A stretch of DNA of 64,000 nt from Sphingomonas hankookensis. Its GTDB lineage: Bacteria; Pseudomonadota; Alphaproteobacteria; Sphingomonadales; Sphingomonadaceae. Positions 1-8,658 of the stretch are shown piece by piece. The notes beneath the pieces are model-generated. The model did not search any database. It saw nothing but the letters and a program-made list of their open reading frames with translations, and was not told the origin of the DNA. A program made the position numbers and the translations under genes. The DNA lies in the NCBI RefSeq assembly GCF_001619955.1, contig NZ_LQQO01000034.1:400384-464383 (forward strand). The letters run 5' to 3'. Within the stretch, counting starts at the first letter, position 1, and each line of letters opens with the position of its first letter.

Positions 1-10
1 GCTGTTCTAG

Positions 11-24
11 GTTCCACGTGGAAC
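11..24. promoter_or_regulatory. parS-like centromere site 1
   Basis: GTTCCACGTGGAAC is a perfect 14-bp palindrome that fits the ParB-binding parS consensus GTTYCACGTGRAAC of many bacteria. It lies one base beyond the mnmE stop codon. In alphaproteobacteria mnmE is usually followed by mnmG, rsmG, parA and parB, which would lie just left of this window. An identical palindrome occurs at 11369 and a one-base variant at 7235. Confidence 0.8.
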
Positions 25-25
25 A

Positions 26-1318
26 TTATTTGCCGATACAGAAGCGACCGAACAGATCGTCGAGAACCGCCTCGGTCGCGCGCATCCCGGTCAATGCCGC
101 GAATGCCTGTACAGCATAGCGCAATTCCTCCGCCAACAACAGCGGGTCGTCCTGCATTGCAGCACGTTGGAGCGCAGCTTGTGCGACACCCGCATGATGC
201 GCCTGCCGCCGGTTCAACGCCAGCTCGTCCACCTTCGGCAGCAGCGAGGCGGCTTCGCGACCAAGGGCGCCCCAGACCGTATCGATCCCGGCTCCGGTCG
301 CCGCCGATACCGCAATGCGACCGTCCGCCCCCAGCGGATCGCGGACGTCCGATCGCGGGTAGAGCGAGATCACCCGCGCTGCGGCCGGCGGCGCGTCGTC
401 CCCCAGCCACAGCACGATATCCGCCGCCGCGATCGACCCGGTCGCACGGTCGATGCCGATCCGCTCGATCGGATCGTCGCTGTCGTTACGCAGCCCGGCG
501 GTATCGAGGAACAGCCACGCCATCCCCTCGCGCGTTACCGGAATTTCGATGACATCACGCGTCGTGCCCGCCACCGGCGACACGATCGCCGCCTCGCGCC
601 CGACCAGTGCGTTGAGCAGGGTCGACTTGCCAGCGTTGGGCGGCCCCGCCAGCACCACGCGGATGCCATCGCGGAGCCGTTCGACCGGGGGCGCCGCCAG
701 CGCCACCCCGATCGTGTCGGCCAAGACGCCTGCCCGCCCACGCAGATCGGCCAGCACCTCGTCCGCTGCATCGACATCGTCTTCGTCGGCGTGATCGAGC
801 ACCGCCTCGACCACCGCCGACAATTGGGTCGCCGTCGCGGTCCAGTCCGCCACCGCCCGCCGCAGCCGGCCGTCGCTGTTCGCCAGCGCCATCTGCCGCT
901 GCGCCTCGGTTTCGGCCGACAACAGGTCGCCCAGCCCCTCCGCCTCGGTCAGGTCGATCCGGCCATGCGCCAGCGCCCGCCGCGTGAACTCACCCGGCTC
1001 GGCAGCGCGCAGTCCCGGCATCGCCGCCAGCGCCCGCTCGACGCTCGCCACCACCGCGCGACCGCCATGCAGGTGCAGTTCGACCAGATCCTCACCCGTG
1101 GCGGTCGCCGGCCCCGGAAACACCAGCACCAGTGCCCGGTCGAGCAACAGCTTATCCACAGGGTCGCGCAATGCCCTGACCGCCGCCCGACGCAGCGGCG
1201 GCAAGCGGCCTGCCAGCAGCGTCGCCGCATCCAGCGCCCCGCCCCCCGAAATCCGCAGCACGGCGATGGCGGCGGGCGGACGCCCGCTCGACACCGCGAA
1301 GATGGTGTCAGCCGCCAC
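26..1318 (-). CDS. mnmE: tRNA modification GTPase MnmE
   Basis: MnmE works with MnmG to install the (carboxymethyl)aminomethyl group on U34 of certain tRNAs. The 430-residue protein has the N-terminal formyl-THF-binding TrmE fold (about 1-115), a helical domain, an inserted Ras-like G domain and the diagnostic C-terminal FCIGK. The P-loop GPPNAGKS is at 225-232, GTTRD at 251-255 and DTAG at 272-275. The usual NKxD base-recognition motif is replaced by YPRSD near 320-324. The start is GTG and overlaps the end of the upstream small gene by 11 bp, implying translational coupling. A perfect DnaA box lies inside the coding sequence at 1152-1160. Confidence 0.96.
   Translation of the reverse strand: MAADTIFAVSSGRPPAAIAVLRISGGGALDAATLLAGRLPPLRRAAVRALRDPVDKLLLDRALVLVFPGPATATGEDLVELHLHGGRAVVASVERALAAMPGLRAAEPGEFTRRALAHGRIDLTEAEGLGDLLSAETEAQRQMALANSDGRLRRAVADWTATATQLSAVVEAVLDHADEDDVDAADEVLADLRGRAGVLADTIGVALAAPPVERLRDGIRVVLAGPPNAGKSTLLNALVGREAAIVSPVAGTTRDVIEIPVTREGMAWLFLDTAGLRNDSDDPIERIGIDRATGSIAAADIVLWLGDDAPPAAARVISLYPRSDVRDPLGADGRIAVSAATGAGIDTVWGALGREAASLLPKVDELALNRRQAHHAGVAQAALQRAAMQDDPLLLAEELRYAVQAFAALTGMRATEAVLDDLFGRFCIGK
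1152..1160 (+). promoter_or_regulatory. perfect DnaA box inside mnmE
   Basis: TTATCCACA, the strong DnaA-box consensus, occurs here within the mnmE reading frame. A weaker box (reverse of TTTTCCACA) lies at 1698-1706 between the small DUF gene and rho. Both are about 4 kb from the candidate origin. They could titrate DnaA or simply be chance matches. Confidence 0.4.
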
Positions 1319-1538
1319 GACCCGCCGTCTCGAACATTTTGCGCCAGAAGGTCATGCCCGCCTCGCCCATCGGTGCCCAGCTCTTCATCATCTGGTCGAG
1401 CAGTTCGGGGCTGGCCCCCTTCTCCATCGTTTCGGTCAGCATCGCGACATAGCGTTCATGGACCGGCGTGAAGTCGGGCAGGCCCATCGCGCGACGCGCT
1501 TCCTCCGGCGTGCAATCGACTTCGACGTTGATCTTCAT
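1308..1538 (-). CDS. small DUF6489-like protein
   Basis: A 76-residue acidic, soluble-looking protein beginning MKINVEVDCTPEEARR. I recognise it as the DUF6489-type protein that often precedes mnmE in sphingomonads; its function is unknown. It has no signal peptide or membrane segment and is probably mostly helical. The start at 1538 was chosen because the conserved-looking sequence begins there. The frame stays open upstream, but that extension runs through a palindromic repeat at about 1623-1660 and reads as low-complexity sequence. Its stop overlaps the mnmE GTG start, so the two are probably one transcription unit. Confidence 0.75.
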   Translation of the reverse strand: MKINVEVDCTPEEARRAMGLPDFTPVHERYVAMLTETMEKGASPELLDQMMKSWAPMGEAGMTFWRKMFETAGRGG

Positions 1539-1622
1539 GGGCGGTTCCCCGGTTGGTTTGGGGCACGATAGGGGGAAAAGCTGTGGATGGCGATAAGGGT
1601 TGGGGACGCCCCCGCCGTACCA

Positions 1623-1660
1623 CGTCACCCCAGCGAAGGCTGGGGTCTCTGTCCACAGGC
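1623..1660. repeat. short palindromic repeat, family F
   Basis: ACCCCAGCGAAGGCTGGGGT is a perfect hairpin preceded by CGTC and followed by CTCTGTCCACAGG. It is a typical REP-like intergenic element of sphingomonads. It lies in the gap between the DUF6489-like gene and rho, and only one copy is seen in this window. Confidence 0.6.
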
Positions 1661-1728
1661 GTGCCCCACCGTGCATACGACAACGCCCGCCTTTCCCTGT
1701 GGAAAAGACGGGCGGTTCGTTGTTGCCG

Positions 1729-1749
1729 GACGCGGGCGAAGCCCGCGTC
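1729..1749 (-). terminator. strong hairpin downstream of rho
   Basis: GACGCGGGC and GCCCGCGTC form a perfect 9-bp stem with a three-base loop, 73-93 bases beyond the rho stop codon on the minus strand. There is no immediate T-run; CTTTTCC follows about 25 bases later. It may be a transcript-end or stability element, and a classical intrinsic terminator is uncertain. The rest of the 1539-1821 gap holds the family F repeat and no gene. Confidence 0.4.
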
Positions 1750-1821
1750 GTCGGTCGGGGCGTTGCCCCGCCGGCCGGATCGTCGCGTCTCCTGCGACAG
1801 CATGTCGCCGGGCGCGCTCGA

Positions 1822-3078
<1,257 letters not shown>

Positions 3079-3223
3079 CGGGGGGTGGTCCAGATCAGCG
3101 ATGGTGAGGCAAGGTCGGCAAACGGGGCGGACGCAAGCGGCTGGGACGGGCGCACCGAGGACCGGGCGCCACTGTCGCTCGACCTAGGTGGCGGTCGCAG
3201 TCAAGTCAAGCAGGTGCGGTGGT

Positions 3224-3556
3224 TCAGCGCGCCGGTTCGACCTTCGTCACGCCCGGATCGAGCTGCGCGAACAGCGTCGTCTTCGCCAGTATCTGCCGGG
3301 CACAGGGCAAGGCCGCCGCGTCGAGTGCCGCCTTTGCTCCAGGCGCACGCCGGATCCGCTGCACCGACGCCACGATGTCGGTCGCAGGCGCAGCACCTTC
3401 AACCCGGCCGATGAAATAGACCATCCCGGCAGTCAGCATCGCCCGCTGGCTCGACGGCTCGGTTTCGAACGATTGCGAAATGCTGGCGATGCAGCGCAGA
3501 TCGTTCTCGACCGCGGGCGTCGCCGCCTGCGCCGCGACCAACAGCCATGCCAGCAT
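3224..3556 (-). CDS. small exported protein, paralogue B
   Basis: A 110-residue protein starting MLAWLLVAAQA, a short signal peptide with a likely cleavage after AQA. It is not a family I can name. It shares a pattern with the gene just upstream: DL-C near the mature N-terminus, then G-M/F-x-YF-x-GR-(V/I)-(E/D)-x-AAP, and a late conserved Cys in the C-terminal third. The two Cys may form a disulphide. The start at 3556 was chosen because its ATG shares the A of the preceding gene's TGA stop (TGATG), a coupled junction, and because it gives a clean signal sequence. It belongs to the hemE-hemJ run. Confidence 0.75.
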   Translation of the reverse strand: MLAWLLVAAQAATPAVENDLRCIASISQSFETEPSSQRAMLTAGMVYFIGRVEGAAPATDIVASVQRIRRAPGAKAALDAAALPCARQILAKTTLFAQLDPGVTKVEPAR

Positions 3557-3894
3557 CACTTCTGGTTCCGCTTTTGAAGATGTTCTCCCCACTTCGCGAG
3601 CGACCCGCTAATCTCACGCAGCTTGGCTACGCAGCGCGGTCTGGCCGCCTGTATCTTCGTGTTTCCTTCAGCGTCGTCGATCAATCGAACAAGATGGGCT
3701 GGATAGTCGAACCCGGGTGCAGCATGGTCGATACGACCCATAAAGTACATAAATCCGCCTTGCAGGCCGCTTTGCTCCTGCGGAGGCGCCTTGTTCGCGG
3801 TTGCCGCGATAATAGCGAGGCAGGTCAGATCATCCTCGACCCCCGCCGGCAGCGGCGCTGATACCGCCTGAATCAACGCCAACGCTATCCACAT
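3556..3894 (-). CDS. small exported protein, paralogue A
   Basis: A 112-residue protein with a short hydrophobic leader (MWIALALIQAVSA) and a polar, basic C-terminus. It resembles the downstream gene in pattern: DLTCLA against DLRCIA, YFMGRIDHAAPG against YFIGRVEGAAPA, and a shared later Cys. Identity is low, so the duplication is old or fast-evolving. Its base composition is slightly less G+C-rich than its neighbours. It starts 13 bp after the hemJ stop and ends overlapping paralogue B by one base. No function is known to me; periplasmic localisation is inferred. Confidence 0.75.
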   Translation of the reverse strand: MWIALALIQAVSAPLPAGVEDDLTCLAIIAATANKAPPQEQSGLQGGFMYFMGRIDHAAPGFDYPAHLVRLIDDAEGNTKIQAARPRCVAKLREISGSLAKWGEHLQKRNQK

Positions 3895-3907
3895 CGCCCA
3901 TCCCCCT

Positions 3908-4363
3908 TCAGAACGGTTTGACCACCGCCAGCACGACCGCCGCGATCGCCGCCAGCGCGGGCAGTTCGTTCGCCAGCCGCAATTGTTTCGGCGTCAGCGT
4001 CGGCCGCCCCGCCGCCAGCTTCCTCGCATAGCCGACCGCCCAGCCATGATAGCCGCTCAGCAGCACGACGACGAGCAGTTTGGCGTGCAGCCACCCCAGC
4101 CCGGCGCCGCCGTCGAACAACCCGACATTGGCCGCAAGCAACAGCCCCAGCACCCACACGACGACCATCGCCGGCGTCAGGATCATCCGCTTGAGCAACG
4201 CCTCGCGCCGGATCCAGCGCGGCGGCTCTGCCGGGTCGGACAGCCCCTCCTGATGATGGACCAGATAGCGGGGCAGCATGAACAGCCCGGCCATCCAGAA
4301 GATGACGAACACGATATGTGCCGCCTTCATCCACAGATAGGCGCCGCCCAGAAACCCGCTCAT
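3908..4363 (-). CDS. hemJ: Protoporphyrinogen IX oxidase HemJ
   Basis: HemJ is the heme-dependent membrane oxidase that converts protoporphyrinogen IX to protoporphyrin IX in many alphaproteobacteria. The 151-residue protein has four hydrophobic segments. It shows the family motifs WMKAAHIVFV (conserved His), FWMAGLFMLPRYLV, RR-x-LLKRMILTPAM and LHAKLLVVVLLSGYHG. The ATG overlaps the hemE stop (ATGA), so it is coupled to hemE, the enzyme three steps earlier in the same pathway. Confidence 0.92.
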   Translation of the reverse strand: MSGFLGGAYLWMKAAHIVFVIFWMAGLFMLPRYLVHHQEGLSDPAEPPRWIRREALLKRMILTPAMVVVWVLGLLLAANVGLFDGGAGLGWLHAKLLVVVLLSGYHGWAVGYARKLAAGRPTLTPKQLRLANELPALAAIAAVVLAVVKPF

Positions 4364-5376
4364 GCCCCGCGCACCCGGGCCAACAGCGCCTCGACATGCG
4401 CGATCGGCGTATGTTGGCCGATCCCATGGCCGAGGTTGAAGACATGGGGGCGTTCCGGAAAGGCGTCCAGCACGCGCATGATGGCACCGTCGAGCGCCTC
4501 TCCGCCAGCCAGCAGCGCCAGTGGATCGAGATTGCCCTGCACCGGCATTCCCGGCGGCAGGACGGCATCGGCCCACACCGGGTCGACCGTCTCGTCCAGC
4601 CCGATCGCATCGATACCGGTCTCGCGGGCATAGCGGGGCAGCTTGCCGCCCGCGCCCTTGGGGAAACCGATCACCGGCACACCGGGCCGGCGCTGATGCA
4701 GCGCATCGACGATCCGAGCGGTAAACCCGATCACCCAGTCGTCGAACTGCGCCGGGCTGAGGCTGCCGGCCCAGCTGTCGAACAACTGGACCGCTTCGAC
4801 CCCCGCATCGATCTGCCCCACCAGATAATCGATGGTCAGGTCCGCAATCGCCTCCAGCAGACCGGCAAAGGTCGCCGGATCGCGATAGGCAAGGCTCCGG
4901 CTCGCTTCATGGTCCTTCGACCCCTGCCCCGCCACCATATAGGTCGCGACGGTCCAGGGTGATCCGGCGAACCCCAGCATCGTCACATCGGCCGGCAGAC
5001 GGGCCACGGTACGCCGGACCGTCTCGTACACCGGATCGAGCCGGTGGAAGGGATAACCGCCCTGTGACAGGCCGGGAATGCCCGCCAGCAGCCCGTCGAG
5101 CAGCGGCGGGTTCAGCCGCGGCCCTTCGCCGGGGCCGAAGGTCAGGTGCTGCCCCATCGCCCACGGGATCATCAGGATGTCGGAGAACAGGATCGCGCCA
5201 TCGAACGCGAACCGCCGGATCGGCTGCAGCGTAACCTCCGATGCCGCCTCCGGATCGGTCGCCAGCGCGAGAAAGCCGCCCTTCTCCGCCCGGAGCGCAC
5301 GATACTCCGGAAGATAGCGTCCGGCCTGTCGCATGAGCCAGATCGGCGGGACGGCAAGCTTCTCGCCGGCAAGCAC
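4360..5376 (-). CDS. hemE: Uroporphyrinogen decarboxylase HemE
   Basis: Decarboxylates uroporphyrinogen III to coproporphyrinogen III in heme synthesis. The family signature RQAGRYLPEYR is near residues 16-26, followed by FSDILMIPWAMG and GFAGSPWTVATYM. As given, the protein starts at a GTG and has 338 residues. The open frame continues upstream, encoding a KPLLRVLAGEK-like segment that is usually present in HemE, but I see no ATG, GTG or TTG there. The true start could be a rare codon such as CTG at 5412. The gene points away from the candidate origin. Confidence 0.93.
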   Translation of the reverse strand: MLAGEKLAVPPIWLMRQAGRYLPEYRALRAEKGGFLALATDPEAASEVTLQPIRRFAFDGAILFSDILMIPWAMGQHLTFGPGEGPRLNPPLLDGLLAGIPGLSQGGYPFHRLDPVYETVRRTVARLPADVTMLGFAGSPWTVATYMVAGQGSKDHEASRSLAYRDPATFAGLLEAIADLTIDYLVGQIDAGVEAVQLFDSWAGSLSPAQFDDWVIGFTARIVDALHQRRPGVPVIGFPKGAGGKLPRYARETGIDAIGLDETVDPVWADAVLPPGMPVQGNLDPLALLAGGEALDGAIMRVLDAFPERPHVFNLGHGIGQHTPIAHVEALLARVRGA

Positions 5377-5719
5377 GCGGAGAAGCGGTTTCGTGGGGAC
5401 AGGACCGGTCAGCGTCGTCGCTCTCTCTACTATAAAGTAGAATCTAAATGGGTGGTTGGAAGCAGTTGGGGCGTGGATAGCGGGGCTTATGGTGGATTAC
5501 CCGAAATGCCAACAGATTGACCCTATGGGAGTCGCTCGAATCCGTCGATTCCAATGAAGCCATCCACACTATCCACAGGCTGTTGGCTGAATCGCTCCCT
5601 GTGTCGGGATTGTGGATAATCTGGGCATGAAACAGGGCTTTCCCACAGCTTGGCGGACCGGCCGAGTTGCGCTAGCCCCTGCCCCCGACTTATCCACAGC
5701 CTTGTGCAGAAAGGCGCCG
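5377..5719. other. candidate chromosomal origin (oriC)
   Basis: This 343-bp gap lies between hemE (leftward) and the PPDK regulatory gene (rightward), the same relative place as the Caulobacter origin. Perfect DnaA boxes occur at 5690-5698 (TTATCCACA, plus strand) and 5611-5619 (minus strand). One-mismatch boxes lie at 5569-5577 (CTATCCACA) and 5639-5647 (TTTCCCACA), with a weaker one at 5560-5568. Five GANTC sites, the CcrM methylation motif, are at 5440, 5529, 5538, 5547 and 5589. An AT-rich segment spans about 5428-5450. Divergent promoters for the two flanking operons probably overlap it. Confidence 0.75.
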
Positions 5720-6538
5720 ATGCGACTGCACCTCCACCTCCTGTCCGACTCCACCGGCGAAACGCTGGAGAATATCGCCAAGGCGGCGCTGGCGCAGTTC
5801 GACGATGTCGACACGATGCGCCATTTCTGGCCGATGGTCCGTTCGGAAACCCATCTCGAACGCATCCTCGCCGAAATCACCGTCAATCCCGGGCTGGTGC
5901 TCTATACGCTGGTCAACCCGGCGATCCGGCGGATGCTGGAGGCGCGCTGCGCCGCACTCGGCCTGCCGATCGTCGCGCCGATGGATGCGGTCAGCAACGC
6001 GCTGTCCAGCCTGCTGGGACAGGAGGCCAAGGCGCGGCCGGGCCGTCAGCACAGCCTCGACGCCGCCTATTTCGCCCGGGTCGATGCGATCCAGTGGACC
6101 ATCGCCCATGACGACGGCATCGCGTCGGAGGACTGGGAAGAGGCCGATATCGTGCTGGCCGGCGTGTCGCGTTCGTCGAAGACGCCGACGTCGATCTATC
6201 TCGCCAATCGCGGGTTCAAGACCGCGAACATTCCGATCGTGGTCGAAAGCCCGCCGCCGCCGATCCTGTTCACGCTTAAAAAGCCGCTGGTCGTCGGGCT
6301 GACCACCAGCGCCGACCGGTTGATCGCGATCCGGCGCAACCGGCTGTTGTCGCTCAACCAGATGCCCGACACCGATTATGTCGAACAGGATGCCGTGATA
6401 CGCGAACTGTCCTATGCCCGGCGGATGTTCGCCGACAATGGCTGGCCGGTGATCGACGTTACCCGCCGCTCGATCGAGGAAACGGCGGCGGCGATCATCA
6501 CCCTGTGCAACGACCGCAAGCTGGAGGCCCGCGCATGA
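5720..6538 (+). CDS. Pyruvate, phosphate dikinase/PEP synthase regulatory protein (PPSRP)
   Basis: Bifunctional serine/threonine kinase and pyrophosphorylase of the DUF299 family, which switches PPDK or PEP synthase off and on. The 272 residues begin MRLHLHLLSDSTGETLEN, the usual family start. The nucleotide-binding loop GVSRSSKTP is at 148-156. The start at 5720 was preferred over an upstream GTG because of the family start and an AAGG Shine-Dalgarno sequence at 5711. It is the first gene right of the candidate origin and overlaps maf by ATGA. Confidence 0.93.
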   Translation: MRLHLHLLSDSTGETLENIAKAALAQFDDVDTMRHFWPMVRSETHLERILAEITVNPGLVLYTLVNPAIRRMLEARCAALGLPIVAPMDAVSNALSSLLGQEAKARPGRQHSLDAAYFARVDAIQWTIAHDDGIASEDWEEADIVLAGVSRSSKTPTSIYLANRGFKTANIPIVVESPPPPILFTLKKPLVVGLTTSADRLIAIRRNRLLSLNQMPDTDYVEQDAVIRELSYARRMFADNGWPVIDVTRRSIEETAAAIITLCNDRKLEARA

Positions 6539-7131
6539 GCTTCATCCTCGCCTCGATGAGCGCCACCCGCCGTGCGATGCTCGACGCGGCCGGCATTCCC
6601 CATGACGCGATGGCCAGCGGGCTGGACGAGGAAGCGGCCAAGGCGGCATTGGCGGCCGAGAACCTCAAACCCCGCGACCTCGCCGATGCGCTGGCGGAGA
6701 TGAAGGCGATGCGCGCCGCCACCCGCGTCGGCGGGGCGATGGTGCTGGGTGGCGATTCGGTCGTCGCGCTGGCCGATGGCACCGTGCTCGACAAGCCGGT
6801 CGACCGCGCCGATGCCACCGCGCATCTCCGCGCCCTGTCCGGCGGACGCCACGACCTGTTCAGCGCGGCGGTCTTCGTCGAAGGGGGCCGCCCGGTGTGG
6901 CGGCATATCGGCCATGCGAAGCTGACTGTCCGGCCCTTGTCCGATGCCTTCATCGACTCCTATCTCGATGCCGAATGGCCCGCGATCGCCGGCTGTGTCG
7001 GCTGTTTTCGGATCGAGGGGCCGGGTGTGCAGCTGTTCGACCGGATCGATGGCGACCATTGGACGATCCTCGGCATGCCCTTGCTCGAAATCGCGCGCTA
7101 TCTGCGCCAACGGGGAAAATTGCCCGCATGA
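6535..7131 (+). CDS. Maf-family nucleotide pyrophosphatase
   Basis: Maf proteins hydrolyse non-canonical or modified nucleoside triphosphates. The 198-residue protein opens with the family signature FILASMSATRR, and later has VLGGDSVV with the catalytic acid. The start was set at the ATG that overlaps the preceding stop (ATGA). The product is coupled on both sides: its own stop overlaps the aroE ATG in the same way. The order PPSRP-maf-aroE-coaE-dnaQ is the conserved origin-flanking block of alphaproteobacteria. The exact substrate subclass (m7GTP or dTTP/UTP) cannot be told from sequence here. Confidence 0.9.
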   Translation: MSFILASMSATRRAMLDAAGIPHDAMASGLDEEAAKAALAAENLKPRDLADALAEMKAMRAATRVGGAMVLGGDSVVALADGTVLDKPVDRADATAHLRALSGGRHDLFSAAVFVEGGRPVWRHIGHAKLTVRPLSDAFIDSYLDAEWPAIAGCVGCFRIEGPGVQLFDRIDGDHWTILGMPLLEIARYLRQRGKLPA

Positions 7132-7937
7132 AACCCTATGCGGAGGTGATCGGCGACCCGATCGCCCACTCCAAATCGCCGCTGATCCACGGCTTCTGGC
7201 TCGACCAGTTGGGACTCGATGCCGAGTATCGAAGGTTCCACGTGAAACCTGACGATCTCCGAGCCTATTTCGAGAGCCGCCGTACCGACCCGCACTGGCG
7301 CGGGTGCAACGTCACCGTGCCGCACAAGCTGGCCGCGCTCGACCATGTCGCCGATCCCGGCGACGTGCGCGGTTCGATCGGCGCGATCAATACCGTGTTC
7401 CGTGGCGAAGGTGGTGACTGGATCGGCACCAATACCGATTCGGCGGGGTTCCACGCCCCGATCGCCGGTCTCGACCTGACGAAACAGCCGGTCGCGGTGA
7501 TCGGTGCGGGCGGCGCGGCGCGCGCGATCCTGTTCGCCTTGTCGCGGCTGGGTGTCGGACGCGTGACCTTGCTGAACCGCAATCCGCTGAAGGCAGCGGC
7601 GTTGCTGTCGACCTTCGGCCTGAAGGGCGACGCCTTGCCGCTCACCGCTCCCCTGCCTGCGGCGAAGCTGCTGGTGAATGCCAGCACGCTCGGCATGACC
7701 GGTCAGCCCCCGCTGGAAATCGACCTGGCACCGCTGCCCGAAGATGCGGTGGTATATGACGCGGTCTACGCCCCGATCGAGACACCGCTGCTGGCACAGG
7801 CCCATGCGCGCGGGCTCGATACCGTCGACGGCCTCGAAATGCTGGTCGGGCAGGCGGCACTGGCGTTCGAACTGTTCTTCGGAGTCGCCCCGCCGCGCGA
7901 CCGCGACGACGCCTTGCGGGAACGGTTGCTGGCGTGA
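7128..7937 (+). CDS. aroE: Shikimate dehydrogenase (NADP+)
   Basis: Reduces 3-dehydroshikimate to shikimate in aromatic amino acid synthesis. The 269-residue protein begins MKPYAEVIGDPIAHSKSP, containing the substrate-binding S-K-S-P motif. It then shows NVTVPHK with the catalytic Lys, GAINTV, TNTDSAGF, and the nucleotide-binding GAGGAARA. The start overlaps the maf stop. A parS-like site lies inside the gene at 7235-7248. A family B repeat sits between this gene and coaE. Confidence 0.96.
   Translation: MKPYAEVIGDPIAHSKSPLIHGFWLDQLGLDAEYRRFHVKPDDLRAYFESRRTDPHWRGCNVTVPHKLAALDHVADPGDVRGSIGAINTVFRGEGGDWIGTNTDSAGFHAPIAGLDLTKQPVAVIGAGGAARAILFALSRLGVGRVTLLNRNPLKAAALLSTFGLKGDALPLTAPLPAAKLLVNASTLGMTGQPPLEIDLAPLPEDAVVYDAVYAPIETPLLAQAHARGLDTVDGLEMLVGQAALAFELFFGVAPPRDRDDALRERLLA
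7235..7248. promoter_or_regulatory. parS-like site 2, inside aroE
   Basis: GTTCCACGTGAAAC differs by one base from the perfect palindromes at 11 and 11369 and still fits GTTYCACGTGRAAC. It lies within codons of aroE, about 1.6 kb right of the candidate origin. parS sites inside coding sequences are known in other bacteria. Confidence 0.72.
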
Positions 7938-7955
7938 GCGATCCGCGATCGAACC

Positions 7956-8040
7956 GTACCCTCGCGCAGGCGGGGGTCCAGAGTACCACGCGCAACCGCC
8001 GCGTTGCTTGGCCCTGGATCCCCGCCTGCGCGGGGATACG
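7956..8040. repeat. family B inverted REP doublet, copy 1
   Basis: Two arms in opposite orientation (core CGCAGGCGGGGGTCCAGAG, and its complement near 8020) flank a short spacer containing a GCAAC/GTTGC hairpin. Related doublets occur at 24003, 30884 and 57903. This copy separates aroE from coaE within what otherwise looks like a single operon, so it is probably transcribed as a long hairpin. The layout resembles REPIN doublets mobilised by RAYT transposases; none is encoded in this window. Confidence 0.8.
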
Positions 8041-8054
8041 CGAGTGAGACGCCC

Positions 8055-8651
8055 ATGACCCACATCCTCGGCCTCACCGGATCGATCGGCATGGGCAAGT
8101 CGACCGTCGCGCAGATGTTCCGCGACTTGGGCGTGCCGGTGTTCGATGCCGACGCCACCGTCCATGCGCTGCAAGGCCCGGACGGCGCGCTGCTGCCCGC
8201 GATCGAAGCCGCCTTCCCCGGCACCACCGGCCCGACCGGCATCGACCGCCCGACCTTACGCGAACGGATTTTCGCCGATCCGGACGCACGCCGACGCCTC
8301 GAAGCGATCGTCCATCCGGCCGTCGCAGCCGAGCGGCAACGCTTCCTCGACGCCCATCGCGAAGCCCCGCTGGTCGTGCTCGACGTCCCCCTCCTTTTCG
8401 AAACCGGCGGCGACTCGCGCTGCGATTCCGTAGCGGTCGTCTCGGCCGCACCCGAGGTTCAGCGCGCCCGCGTCCTCGCCCGCCCCGGCATGACCGAGTC
8501 GGCGTTCGCAGCGATCCTCGCCACCCAGATGCCCGACGCCGAAAAGCGCGCTCGTGCCCAACATCTTATCTACACCGATACGACACTCGCCGCGAAACGG
8601 GCGCAGGTCGCCGCGCTGGTCGCTTGCATGGGGCTCCGCGAAGGCGGATAA
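8055..8651 (+). CDS. coaE: Dephospho-CoA kinase
   Basis: Catalyses the last step of coenzyme A synthesis, phosphorylating the 3'-hydroxyl of dephospho-CoA. The 198-residue protein has the P-loop GSIGMGKST at about 8-16, DAD after the first strand, and VLDVPLLFETG for substrate binding. The start at 8055 was chosen because the family begins M-x-x-I-x-G-L-T-G. The open frame upstream is just the family B repeat. It is separated from dnaQ by only 7 bp. Confidence 0.95.
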   Translation: MTHILGLTGSIGMGKSTVAQMFRDLGVPVFDADATVHALQGPDGALLPAIEAAFPGTTGPTGIDRPTLRERIFADPDARRRLEAIVHPAVAAERQRFLDAHREAPLVVLDVPLLFETGGDSRCDSVAVVSAAPEVQRARVLARPGMTESAFAAILATQMPDAEKRARAQHLIYTDTTLAAKRAQVAALVACMGLREGG

Positions 8652-8658
8652 GGTGGGA

